A stretch of 64,000 nucleotides of DNA from Punica granatum (taxonomy: Eukaryota; Streptophyta; Magnoliopsida; Myrtales; Lythraceae). Shown here piece by piece: positions 47,862 to 59,569 of this stretch. The stretch's first letter is position 1; each line of letters opens with the position of its first letter. Both the position numbers and the translations under genes were made by a program. A model generated the notes under the pieces. That model was not told where the DNA came from. It saw nothing but the letters and a program-made list of their open reading frames with translations, and searched no databases. The stretch is taken from contig NC_045127.1 of the NCBI RefSeq assembly GCF_007655135.1, forward strand, positions 6,023,001 through 6,087,000, given 5' to 3'.

Positions 47862-48888
47862 ATGACCTTACTACCCCTTTCTATCCACTATTGTTCACCT
47901 ATAATGTCAAATTTTAAGGGCCAAACCCGTCTTTCACATATAACTGTTCTTCTTCCAACTCTTGCCACTCAGTTCAAACAACTTTCCCAGCCCCAACCTC
48001 TTTAAAGGAAAAAAAGAAGAAGGAAATTTGCTCACCGTCATGTTTGTATCAAATGGAGGTTACTGTTTTCCAATTCTGAATGTACTCTTCCTCTTGCAAT
48101 GTTGTGTATGCCTCGTTATGAGATTTGATCGTTTATGAATTTTTCTAGATAGGTAGATAGATAGATATAGAATAGTGTGTCAATGTGCGGTCCCTCCTCC
48201 ATCCAGGGGTGCGCAAAAAAAAACCAAAAAGTCGAACAAAACAAGCGAATAGCATCGTATTGAACCAAAAGTAACCAAACCTGTTGAACCGGTTGTAATT
48301 CAACGCGGCTTTTTTCCCCCAAAAAAGCGGGTTTGAAATTAATGACTAACCATCATCAATTCGATTAATCACGGATCATCGAACCGAACCAAACCAATTT
48401 TTCAGTCATAAAATAAAATATACTAAAATAAATGAAATAAAATTCACTAAAAGTAATTAAAAATAACTTCTTAAGAGAGGAAACTGAAATGATAAAAGAA
48501 TAAAGTACTTAAAACCACTAAAATTGCTTTAATTTGTGGTTCGACTATAAAAAATTGCGTCCTACCAAGCCGAATTCATTCATTTTTGTCTAGGATGATA
48601 TATATATATTTTTAAATCCAGCTAACCGGTTATATATGGTTGCACTTTTCCCTCTCAAAGTGATTATGGTTCGGGCTTATACAAAAGAATCAAATCGAAC
48701 CACCTTTTTTGGTCCGGTGCAGTTTCCCAGGTCGAACCGAACGACGCCCACCCCCACGACTCCATCAACGGTTTCTCTATGGGCTCACCGTTGCTGCTAC
48801 ACCACTGGCAGGCCTCATTTGGGCTCTGAACGGTCGCTCCAGGCCTTTTGGGCTCAGACTGGTGAACAAAAAAGGGCAAAATCTCAAA
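47862..48888. other. Intergenic region upstream of EF2 copy 2
   Basis: No gene is seen. A short TAGA repeat lies near 48150-48168. The last few hundred bases are GC-richer and pass into the EF2 promoter. Confidence 0.5.
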
Positions 48889-49016
48889 TGGGCCGAGCTC
48901 AAAAAGAAATCCTGCAATGGGCCGCTACGAGGCCATTGGGCCTGCGGGCTCGGTCAGAATATTCGTGGGAGATACGCACTGGCTGATGATAGGACAGAGG
49001 GGGCGGTGTAGGGTTT
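48889..49016 (+). promoter_or_regulatory. Site II cluster and telo-box upstream of EF2 copy 2
   Basis: TGGGCC occurs at 48889-48894, 48918-48923 and 48937-48942; a telo-box TAGGGTTT lies at 49009-49016. Spacing and order match EF2 copy 1, although the surrounding sequence has diverged, which suggests the motifs are kept by selection. Confidence 0.7.
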
Positions 49017-49147
49017 TCATCAGCTCCACGTATATATGACTTTGCCGCATTCTTTCGCTCTCCGTGCGCTCTCATAGTCAGATCTGTCTGAGAGGCCGAG
49101 AGAGACTGAAACCTTCACTCTCTTTGCCGTCTCCCCCTCTCGCTCCG

Positions 49148-50055
49148 GTAACGCTTCTGCTCCTCTCTCTAAATCCCTCTGATCCTCTTCGCCTCTCCGA
49201 TGATCGGCTGCCTTTTCTTTGATTCTTCGCGTATTGAATTGTGATGGTTGTCCGAATCTGTAGCTGTTGTTTTCCTAAAGTTTCGTTTTCTTTTTTGTTG
49301 ATTTGGTTGATGCAGCGTCGATTGATTCTCTCTCTGATGCCGATGATCATACCTTCTTCTAGGGCTTGTCTGATTATGTCTTTAGTCTGCAATCAGCTGT
49401 GTGTGAATCAATTCGGATGCTTGTAGATCTATTTTTACCTGTGATTGTTTCTCGTCCTTTTACTCCTCTCTGTGATCGTTTGTTAAATAAAGTTCTGAAC
49501 TTTGAAATAGCCTGCTGGAGTTGAGATTGTCGGCTGTTTCAGTATTCCCATCTCTCTCTCGTATGCTGTTCGTTTCCTGTCCTGTCTGCTGTTTTATCAT
49601 ATTAGATTTGAGCTGAATAGTAACAGATATTACGATAGTTTTGATCAGCTGAAGTTCTGTTCTTTGTAAAAGAACTCAAAATCTTCTTTTTTTATTTTAT
49701 ATATAATCTCTGTTAGGCTTCCAGCTGAGTAATAATAGATATCACAGTAATTTTGATCCGCTAAAGTTTTGAACTTCTTAAGACAGCATAAAACGTTCTT
49801 TCTTTTTTATCTTAAGAAGATTAAGAAGATCAGGTTTTTATTAATTTTTAAATCACTGCCGTTTTGTTTGGAGCAATCCTTTCTCATTTAAAATTCGCTT
49901 TTCTCTAATTTTGGATTAATAGATATATTTCATGTTCGTGAGTATTTGGCTCTTAGTAGTCATGTAATCTCTTCGTTGAGCATGGTTCTCTAAATTTGCA
50001 CTATATTATCTTCTTAATTACCACCAATCGTATGTTCTCTTTGCTGTTTGTGCAG
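49148..50055 (+). other. Predicted 5' UTR intron of EF2 copy 2
   Basis: The donor CGCTCCG|GTAACG and the acceptor TTTGTGCAG|GTTTC bracket 908 bases ending 45 bases before the start codon. The position equals that of the copy 1 leader intron, but length and sequence differ. Confidence 0.65.
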
Positions 50056-50100
50056 GTTTCTTCTGATCTTTTGAGTAACGAATTCTGAAAGCCAGTCAAG

Positions 50101-52932
50101 ATGGTAAGTTGTTATAGTTAGATGCTCCAGTGGCTCCATGTTTTGGCGTCTTCTTTATTTACAATTATTGTTCTTGCTCTGTTGATGCAGGTGAAGTTTA
50201 CAGCTGATGAGCTTCGGGCCATTATGGACCGCAAGCACAACATTCGTAACATGTCTGTTATTGCGCATGTTGATCATGGTATGATTCTCTCTTGCTATGA
50301 CCGAGTTGTTGGTTTATAGTTCTGGCATATTTAGCTCTCTTAATATAATTGAAGTATTTGTGGATGACCTGTAGTTTTGCAGTAAGAAAATGAGACGGGG
50401 TTGCAATTTTTGTCTATAAACCCAATCAAGAAAAATTGATTGTAGTGGGTGATATTGCATGGTACTTAAAAGTTGCTTTTTTACTTTGCAGGGAAATCAA
50501 CTCTAACGGATTCCCTCGTGGCTGCTGCGGGTATCATTGCCCAGGAAGTTGCTGGAGATGTCCGTATGACTGATACCCGTGCAGATGAGGCTGAGCGTGG
50601 TATCACAATCAAGTCCACTGGAATCTCTCTCTACTATGAAATGACTGATGAGGCACTGAAGGCCTACAAGGGAGAGAGGAATGGTAATGAGTATCTGATC
50701 AACCTGATTGATTCTCCTGGGCACGTTGATTTCTCGTCTGAGGTCACGGCTGCCCTTCGTATTACGGATGGTGCTCTGGTGGTCGTGGATTGCATTGAGG
50801 GTGTCTGTGTCCAAACTGAGACTGTGCTCCGTCAGGCTTTGGGTGAGAGGATCAGGCCCGTCTTGACAGTGAACAAGATGGACAGGTGCTTCCTCGAGCT
50901 TCAGGTCGATGGAGAAGAGGCCTATCAGACTTTCCAGAGGGTTATTGAGAACGCTAATGTGATTATGGCAACATATGAGGACCCTCTTCTGGGTGATGTT
51001 CAGGTGTATCCCGAAAAAGGAACAGTTGCATTCTCTGCTGGTCTGCACGGGTGGGCCTTTACCCTCACCAACTTCGCGAAGATGTATGCCTCCAAGTTCG
51101 GCGTGGACGAGTCGAAGATGATGGAGCGTCTCTGGGGTGAAAACTTCTTCGACCCTGCAACCAAGAAGTGGACCAGCAAGAACACAGGGTCTGCTACTTG
51201 TAAGCGTGGGTTCGTGCAGTTCTGCTACGAGCCCATCAAGCAGATCATCAGCACTTGCATGAACGACCAGAAGGACAAGCTGTGGCCCATGTTGCAGAAG
51301 CTGGGAGTCACCATGAAGGCTGACGAGAAGGAATTGATGGGGAAGGCGTTGATGAAGCGTGTGTTGCAGACATGGCTTCCTGCAAGCAGCGCTTTGTTGG
51401 AAATGATGGTCTATCACCTCCCGTCTCCTGCCACTGCGCAGAAGTATCGTGTGGAGAACCTGTACGAAGGTCCTCTTGATGATGCCTATGCCACAGCAAT
51501 CAGGAACTGTGATCCCGAGGGGCCTCTTATGCTTTATGTTTCTAAGATGATTCCGGCTTCTGATAAGGGAAGGTTCTTTGCTTTCGGCCGTGTGTTCTCT
51601 GGTAAGGTCGCAACTGGCATGAAGGTTAGGATCATGGGCCCGAACTTTGTCCCTGGTGAGAAGAAGGATCTGTACGTCAAGAGTGTCCAGAGGACTGTGA
51701 TTTGGATGGGAAAGAAGCAGGAGACAGTGGAGGATGTCCCATGTGGGAACACTGTGGCTATGGTCGGTCTAGACCAGTTCATCACCAAGAATGCAACCCT
51801 GACAAATGAGAAGGAAGTGGACGCCCACCCTATCCGTGCTATGAAGTTCTCTGTGTCACCAGTTGTTCGTGTTGCTGTTCAGTGCAAGGTCGCTTCTGAC
51901 CTTCCCAAGCTTGTAGAGGGGCTCAAGCGTCTCGCCAAGTCGGATCCTATGGTGGTATGTACCATTGAGGAGTCGGGCGAGCACATTATTGCTGGTGCCG
52001 GAGAGCTCCATCTCGAGATCTGCTTGAAGGATCTCCAAGAAGACTTCATGGGAGGTGCTGAGATTGTGAAATCTGATCCTGTCGTGTCCTTTAGGGAAAC
52101 TGTGCTTGAGAAATCCTGCCGCACTGTGATGAGCAAGTCCCCGAACAAGCACAACCGTCTCTACATGGAGGCCAGGCCTCTTGAGGAGGGACTCGCTGAG
52201 GCCATCGATGATGGAAAGATCGGCCCGAGAGACGACCCCAAGGTTCGGTCTAAGATCCTGTCGGAGGAGTTTGGTTGGGACAAGGACCTTGCCAAGAAGA
52301 TCTGGTGCTTTGGACCAGAAACGACTGGGCCCAACATGGTCGTGGACATGTGTAAGGGAGTCCAGTACCTCAATGAAATCAAGGACTCTGTCGTTGCGGG
52401 TTTCCAGTGGGCCTCTAAGGAAGGAGCTCTGGCTGAAGAGAACATGCGAGGAATCTGCTTTGAGGTCTGCGATGTGGTCCTCCATGCCGATGCCATCCAC
52501 AGAGGAGGCGGGCAGGTTATCCCTACTGCAAGGAGGGTCATTTACGCATCCCAATTGACTGCAAAGCCAAGGCTCCTCGAGCCCGTCTACTTGGTCGAGA
52601 TCCAAGCCCCCGAGCAGGCACTAGGAGGTATCTACTCAGTCCTGAACCAGAAGAGAGGGCACGTGTTTGAGGAGATTCAGAGGCCAGGCACCCCTCTGTA
52701 CAACATCAAGGCGTACCTCCCTGTGATAGAGTCGTTCGGGTTCTCGAGTACACTGAGGGCCGCGACATCCGGTCAGGCCTTCCCTCAGTGTGTGTTTGAT
52801 CACTGGGACATGATGCCATCGGATCCTCTGGAGCCAGGCTCTCAGGCTGCCCAGCACGTGATTGACATCAGGAAGAGGAAGGGCTTGAAGGAGCAGATGA
52901 CCCCTCTGTCCGAGTTCGAGGACAAGCTATAA
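50101..52932 (+). CDS. EF2: Translation elongation factor 2, copy 2
   Basis: Tandem duplicate of the EF2 gene about 10 kb upstream, same strand. Coding exons are 50101-50103 (ATG alone), 50191-50278 and 50492-52932, again 843 residues. All GTPase motifs and the diphthamide His (codon 52498-52500) are intact. The last exon is almost identical to copy 1: I count roughly a dozen base differences in 2441, and none by eye between about 50518 and 51670. Only one changes the protein (I821). In contrast the introns, leader and 3' UTR have clearly diverged, with many substitutions and length changes. It has its own promoter motifs and leader intron, so it is likely expressed independently. Confidence 0.98.
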
Positions 52933-55266
52933 ACGAATACCACTATTGCTGCTGCAGCTTCGCTCGTCAAATTCAATGGGATCGGCTTCTGTGCACGGTC
53001 CCCTGCTAGACTATTTCTTTATTTTGAGTGTCTTACCTAGTATTAGTAGTTCTAGTAAGTTAATACAGTCGAAGTAGGGATTTGCAATGTCCCCGGTTTT
53101 GTCGTGGTTGAGTCCTGTATTTTTTTACGAGCAGGTTTTCTTTTCATTCCATACTGTACACTCTATTGGTGATTTTGTGGACCTATGGATCAGTTAAACC
53201 GTTTTGATTTTAGTTTCCTTATGTTAGTACTTCTTCAAGTTGCTGCCCGCTGCTTACCTTGTACTATAATGCAGTTGGACAAATTTAATCATCTTGGACG
53301 CATGCTATAATCGTTCTTCTATTGACGATGCCATCAATGTTCGAAGTCGGGTTGTTAAATGCGTTTGGCTTTCTTATATGATCTTGGTAAATGTATACGG
53401 CTTTCTTAATGATCATATCCCCTGTAGACTGTATGGTACCTACTCGAGAGACTGGTTGACAGCAGCACTGACCGAATTACTCGAGGAAGAGCCTTAAGAT
53501 TCGAAAATACAAACAGAAGGCCGAGCGGCAAAATAGCTCGAAAGGCCTCTGTAATCCAATGGAAGGCCTGGCATTGAAAGCCCAGACATTGAAAGAAAGC
53601 CACTAGTAGAATCAGTTCCATGAGAGAGGATCATATCGAACAGTCGCACCATCTCATCGGCAAGATAAAAGTAGCAGCCGAGTCGTTTGGCTTTTGAATA
53701 ATAATCTAACCTTATCCCAACTCAACTCTATCATTCTCCTAATTCAACAATATAATAATTACTGTTTTTTTTTCACTTAATAATAATTTTTCAATCGTAC
53801 TTTTCCTTAGCCATATTCATAATTAATTTTTATAATAATAAATTCTCCATATACTTTCACATCTATATGTATATCTATATATCTATATATGTGTGTATTC
53901 TCCAAAACCAAATGCAAGCCTAAAGTAAATCCCCAACACCCTTTTCTTTGATAGTCAATGTCTGGAAAAGGAACATAACACGGTTGAGAAAGATGAACAG
54001 AAAAAGGAAAAAAAAAATCTACGTAAAAAACATGTCAATCAGAATCGGTTCTTCTTTTCTTTTTCTTTTTTCCTTCCTTTTCTTCTCTCTTTTTAGTCCA
54101 ATGGTCCAAGTTACTCCATCTATCGGTGTACTACTCACACATGGGAATTCCAATTCCGATATTATGCGTCCTACGGAACCGACTCACGTCGAAACGATTC
54201 CTAGTGGGTGCTTATTCATCAGCTTTTTGAACAATCCAGACAACATGGGATGGAACTGTGAAGACACGCTCAATGGGTCCAATGTAGTGGAAAGTAGCTA
54301 CTCATGGGCAGGAACACCCAGCAGCCTCCACTGTTGACCGCACATTGTGGTTGTGAAGACCCCACAGATCATTAAGTGAAAGATCTCATATCCTATCTCT
54401 ATATATTCAGCACATGCATGGAACATTATCATCATCATCACTATTGCTACAACTACATATTATTACCGTAATAATAATATTATTGTCATCGTTGTTATTA
54501 CTATTGCTATGACGACTTGGCAGACACAACAATATTGTCGATGGGGGGCTAAAGTGATTAGTGCTATTGGACAAAGGAATAGTTGCAACAGTTGCTCAAC
54601 TTTGTTGCTCTTTCTTTTGGGCTTTCCCTTTTTATCTTTATTCACTCTTTTTTTTTTTTGAAGCACATATCACTTTCACCCATAGTGGGGCTTCTGACTG
54701 ACAAAAAAGAAAAAGGGGCGTCTAAAATGCATAATATAGGTGCATACATATTTATATGTACATATATATAAAGATTGCATATCCAACAAGTGAGGTGTGA
54801 TGATGCCTCTGTCTTTAGCCTAACATTCGCTGATCCACCAAATCCATTCAAGTAAAAGTAGACTCATACATTTGTGGCAGAGTCGGTCACAATTGATATT
54901 CCCACCCCCCAACACACTCAAAAAAAAAGAAGTAAACCTCTTTCTTTTCTCCTCTCCCTACCCTTTCCTTTTTTTCTTTTTTTGGCTTGTTGGGTGCTGT
55001 GAGAGATTATTATTGTGATTTCCTAGGTGAAAGAAACTGAATTGGCTTAATTAATTAAAGAAAGTGTTGCTTGGGGTGGTTTCATTTCATGGGGCTATCT
55101 GTTCACTCTTCCTTTTAAGGAGGTTTTGTGGGATCCTCTTATGGGTTTGGCCCTACCACACCCCTCACCCCTACCCCCCCACCACCTTTCAAATATTAAT
55201 GTCTTGCCTTGCATGCCCACTGACACAGTCTCAGTCAAATTGAACATATCACAACACATAAAAGAT

Positions 55267-55286
55267 CTCTCTCTCTCTCTCTCTCC
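55267..55286. repeat. (CT)n microsatellite
   Basis: A CT run of about ten units followed by a short C-rich stretch. Confidence 0.8.
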
Positions 55287-55699
55287 CCCTTCCCCACTCT
55301 TTATAAGGATGGAGATTTCTCTTTTTAATTTTTTTTTTCTTTTTTCTAGACATTTAACTTTGTTTTTCTACCATTATAAAGGGACTTCCTGTTTCAAAAC
55401 ACTACTTAAGTGCAATTTTTATTGGTATTTACTTACGTCACATGATATGATAGGATTATTAAATAATTTTTCTCGTTCACTATAAGGTAATTTTTTAGTC
55501 TGAAGACTCTCTCGGAAGGGATACCGACTATCAGGTGGGTCTATGACTATTAGAGCTTAATCAAAAGATGGTGATATTTAGTTAATGTACAAGTCTTAGT
55601 TTCAAATGGGGGAAATCTCTAGATCTGATTGAAGTGGAGGTGTGATTCACAAGAGACAGAGAATAGCATAATAATACATATAATTATAGAAAAGAGATC

Positions 55700-55729
55700 T
55701 AGAGAGAGAGAGAGAGAGAGAGAGAGAGG
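55700..55729. repeat. (AG)n microsatellite
   Basis: A GA run of about 14 units. Confidence 0.85.
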
Positions 55730-56105
55730 TGTATATATGTAAACTTAGGTAGGACATGTGGTGGTCCAATCATGCTAATCAGTGGCTTTGAGATGTGAAA
55801 TTGAAATGGGGACAATGGTGGGGTCATGTAAGTAAAGAGAGGAATGTAACAGAGGAGAACCCGAAAAAAGCCAACACAAACATCAATTCCGAGATGATGG
55901 AATAGTACACCGAAAAAATATATATTATTACTGTATTTTTTTTTAAAAAAAAACAAAGTTGATATGATGGAATAGTATGATGAGTGCCCCCTTTCAGAAG
56001 GGAAGGAGGAAGAAAAAGTTTAGGGTTCCCATCATGTGGCCCCATCAGATACTCATTCTCAGTGTATTGGATTTGGATCCATATATATCTAATAAAAACA
56101 CACAC

Positions 56106-56111
<6 letters not shown>

Positions 56112-56139
<28 letters not shown>
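56112..56139. repeat. (TA)n microsatellite
   Basis: A TA run of about 14 units preceded by a short CA/CATA stretch. Confidence 0.85.
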
Positions 56140-56147
<8 letters not shown>

Positions 56148-58097
56148 TCTATGTGCTTTAAATTGCTTTGGGCAGTCCCCACCTCAAATGCATAAAAATG
56201 GAATATGGTTGGTTTTTGTTATATGTCACAAAGTGGACAGCTTATGTGACACACATTTCTATCCATTGTACACAGCAAAAGTCTCATGTCCTAACAGAAA
56301 GATGATAAAAGAAAAAAATTCGGAAAAAGGAGAAGCAAAAGCCAACAACGACTACAAGCTAAGCATTTGGGATGGAGGACTTTTTCATATTGCCGCTCAA
56401 TAGAAAATGCCGCCCAGAGCTGAGAGCTACCGATGTCGACCCCTCATTGGCCTGATCCTGACCACCTCGGTGTCTATCTGACGGGTCATCCAAACTTTAG
56501 CATGCTTTCACAGGCCGTATTTAAACAAATATATCTCGTATACAGCGATGTATGCGCGTGTAATTAATCCGATCCATAATAATAATAGGAGATTATATGG
56601 GGTGGAGAATAGGTTGAGCAATAAGGTGGATGGAAACAAGATGTGGGGAGGACCCACACGATATAGATGTGTGATTCTATGGCGATGAGGTTAGTTTATT
56701 CACACATTATTTTCCTAAATTCAATCAACAATGGACATGGGGTTGTGTGAACATTGGTTTGCCTTTCCTTGGGCATTACTTTAATTTATAATTTAGTTTA
56801 ATTTAATTTATATAGTTTTTGATGCTCAACAACAATATCAAATTAAAGAGATTAAATTAATATATTAGGGTTTTTGTAAAAGCATGCACTCATAGAGAAA
56901 TGTTTGGGGCGGTTCCAATGTGCAATGCACCACATTCAACCACAAAAGAAAAGGATGCCATTTGACAAGATAATTAGCATCTTTTATTCCCTTTTGATAA
57001 TCCTAATTTATTTCTCTCCAATGATGCCATTTTTTTAATTAAGCATAAAACGCATTGGAATCAATTCATATTAATTAAAGAAACGACTATTTAATTACCA
57101 AATGTTAAACGGTCACATTCTATTTTAAAAAATCATAAATCCACGCAAAGCTCCCACCATTATATTTAAGCACAGCCTTAATTAATGGAGGATGCTTATA
57201 TTATTAGTCAAATCTTATTTAAAGATTTTTCAAATCATGACTTAAAGAATTCTCAAATTAGATGGGATCGGCCCATGTCTTATGCCTAAGTACGCATGAA
57301 TCTATTTTTCTAATTAAAGTTCCTTTTCAACAATTAATTAATTAAGTGAAGTGTTTCATGATGATAGCTCGCTCATTCAAAAACCCATAATGGGGAAAGA
57401 AATATTCTCGATATGGATCTTGATTCTTGACAAATACAATTAATTATGATAGAGTCAATCAAATTAGGGATCAAATTGCTGACCCAATAATGATTTGACG
57501 CAACCCATTAATCAGCTTATATCACTATAAGATGGAAATTTAAAATGAAAAATACAAGCTTCCAGATATGTCCAAGAACTGCCAATATAGATTAGCTAGG
57601 ATCCCATCAGATCATCATGTTTATGTCTCTAATCAAGCAAGATTAATTTAAGTCAATTTGGTATGGCAAATTTTTTTTTTTAAAAAAAACCCGAACAATG
57701 GCTAATCCATATACAACAAAATAATCGACCCAAGGTATAAGTTATTCTATGACCTGTGTATTAATTAATTAATGTATATACATGTTCAAGCTAGCTAACC
57801 AAATTATTGGAAAAACATGAATGTGCAAGGAAAATATATACATCTTTTTTTTTTCCAAATTTAACGAGTTAGGTTATGATTAACGTCTCTTCTATTAAAA
57901 TTTATTTTACGGAAGTACTTCTTTATTAATTAGTGTTGAGAAATTCAATCAAAAGCTTAATCAATTTGGTTTGACTCTAGATTTACACAACTCTTTTGCT
58001 TTACTTAATCTCGAACCATAATTATATATTTGCACATGAAAATTAATAAATTAAAGGGAGTCGTGTTCTAAGAGGTGCAAGGTTTATAGACAAAATA

Positions 58098-58116
58098 AAT
58101 AAATAAATAAATAAAG
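58098..58116. repeat. (AAAT)n microsatellite
   Basis: About five tandem AAAT units. A second short-unit run, (AAT)n, lies near 58378-58398. Confidence 0.8.
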
Positions 58117-59569
58117 GAAGAATATTAGGGGATGACACAATCTACAATGACAACCCAACTGGCACTGCATTGATATTTCACCCAAACATTAGACTGTTCC
58201 AATTTATTCAGAGATTCTTCTGGACAAACCCCATCAATTTAATTTTGTCATATAATTGAATCTTTTAAAAAAATATATTAATGGGAAAAGGTGAAAACCA
58301 TCGAAATAGGACAACCAGAGTACAGTCAAATCAAAAAACAATATTCTTCATAATTTCCTTAGCTTAGACAAAAAATAAATAATAATAATAATAATATAAT
58401 CTTATTCTTATCATTATTATTGTTATTATTATTATTCAAGCCTGGCAACTTCAATCAAGAGAGATCTTTCTTGGCCTTTTATTGATTTTTTTAACCAATT
58501 TTCCTCAATGATATTAGAAATTAAATGATTTATTTTAACATACGCCACTAGAGCAGGATAAATTGCAACAGTTACACCGCGAGGATCCGAGAATTAGTAG
58601 AACGTTTCTAACGTATTCCCTTAGGGTGGTGGTACATAAATATCAATTCAGAAATTAAATTAAATGCACGTACCTATTTAATTAGTAAAAATCTGAAACG
58701 TATATTTACAAATATTTGAAAATTTTATTTCAGTGATTGGCTATTGGCCTATCCCCCGGGGCATAGATAAGGAATACCCAAATTAAATGTAATATGAAAA
58801 GCATATTAAATTGATTAGCTGCCTAATGTCAAGACTTGAATTGGGGACTTGGCATTAATAGCTTTCATTAAACCACTACCTAAAATCTCCCACCATATTA
58901 AGTTAACTTACAAGAAAAAGGCAAAAAAAAAAAGAAAAAGGGAATCATCAATCACATTCACAACAAGAGAGACAGAATAAAAAAAATAAAAAGAGGAAAA
59001 AGTGAAAACATGTAACATCGAGGAAGCCGCCAAAAAAGAAGATAAAATGAATTTGAATTAATTTAATTCCATTTTTACACGTAAAAAAATGCTATGTTGT
59101 TGGAAGTATAACTTCTGATTAGACTCCCTACATCTCTATCTTTCTATCTACTCTAATCTAAGCAAAGCTTTTCATATTGTCAGCAAAAGCCCCATTTGTT
59201 TTTGTCCTCCTCTGCCGAGTAAAAAAGAGCCCTTCTTTTTTATTTATTTATTTATAGTTTTAATCATTATTTTTTGTGTTAAGATCGAAATATTATAAAT
59301 TAATCTGACAAGTCATTATCAAAGGGGAAATGTCCCGTGGTGGAGGCAATTAATAAAGTGTGATCAACCTTTGTTATCAAATGTGGAATTTATCTTAATA
59401 TTAAAGTAAAGATATAATATATAAGATAATAATAAATAATTTAGTAATACCATTATTATGACTACTATTATTAATAATAAAAAAGAGGAAAGGGGGAGGG
59501 AGTCGGAATCAGATTCACGTGTTGTTGAGGGCATGCTGCTGATGAAAGGGACAAGATGGTCCTGATCTT

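Larger units (their letters stand above)
52933..59569. other. EF2 copy 2 3' UTR followed by gene-free AT-rich DNA
   Basis: About 300-500 bases should be 3' UTR. After that I find only AT-rich sequence with microsatellites and short chance frames. The frame at 53948-54337 and the one at 55126-55485 have no family resemblance and contain low-complexity runs. No transposon ends were recognised. Confidence 0.5.
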
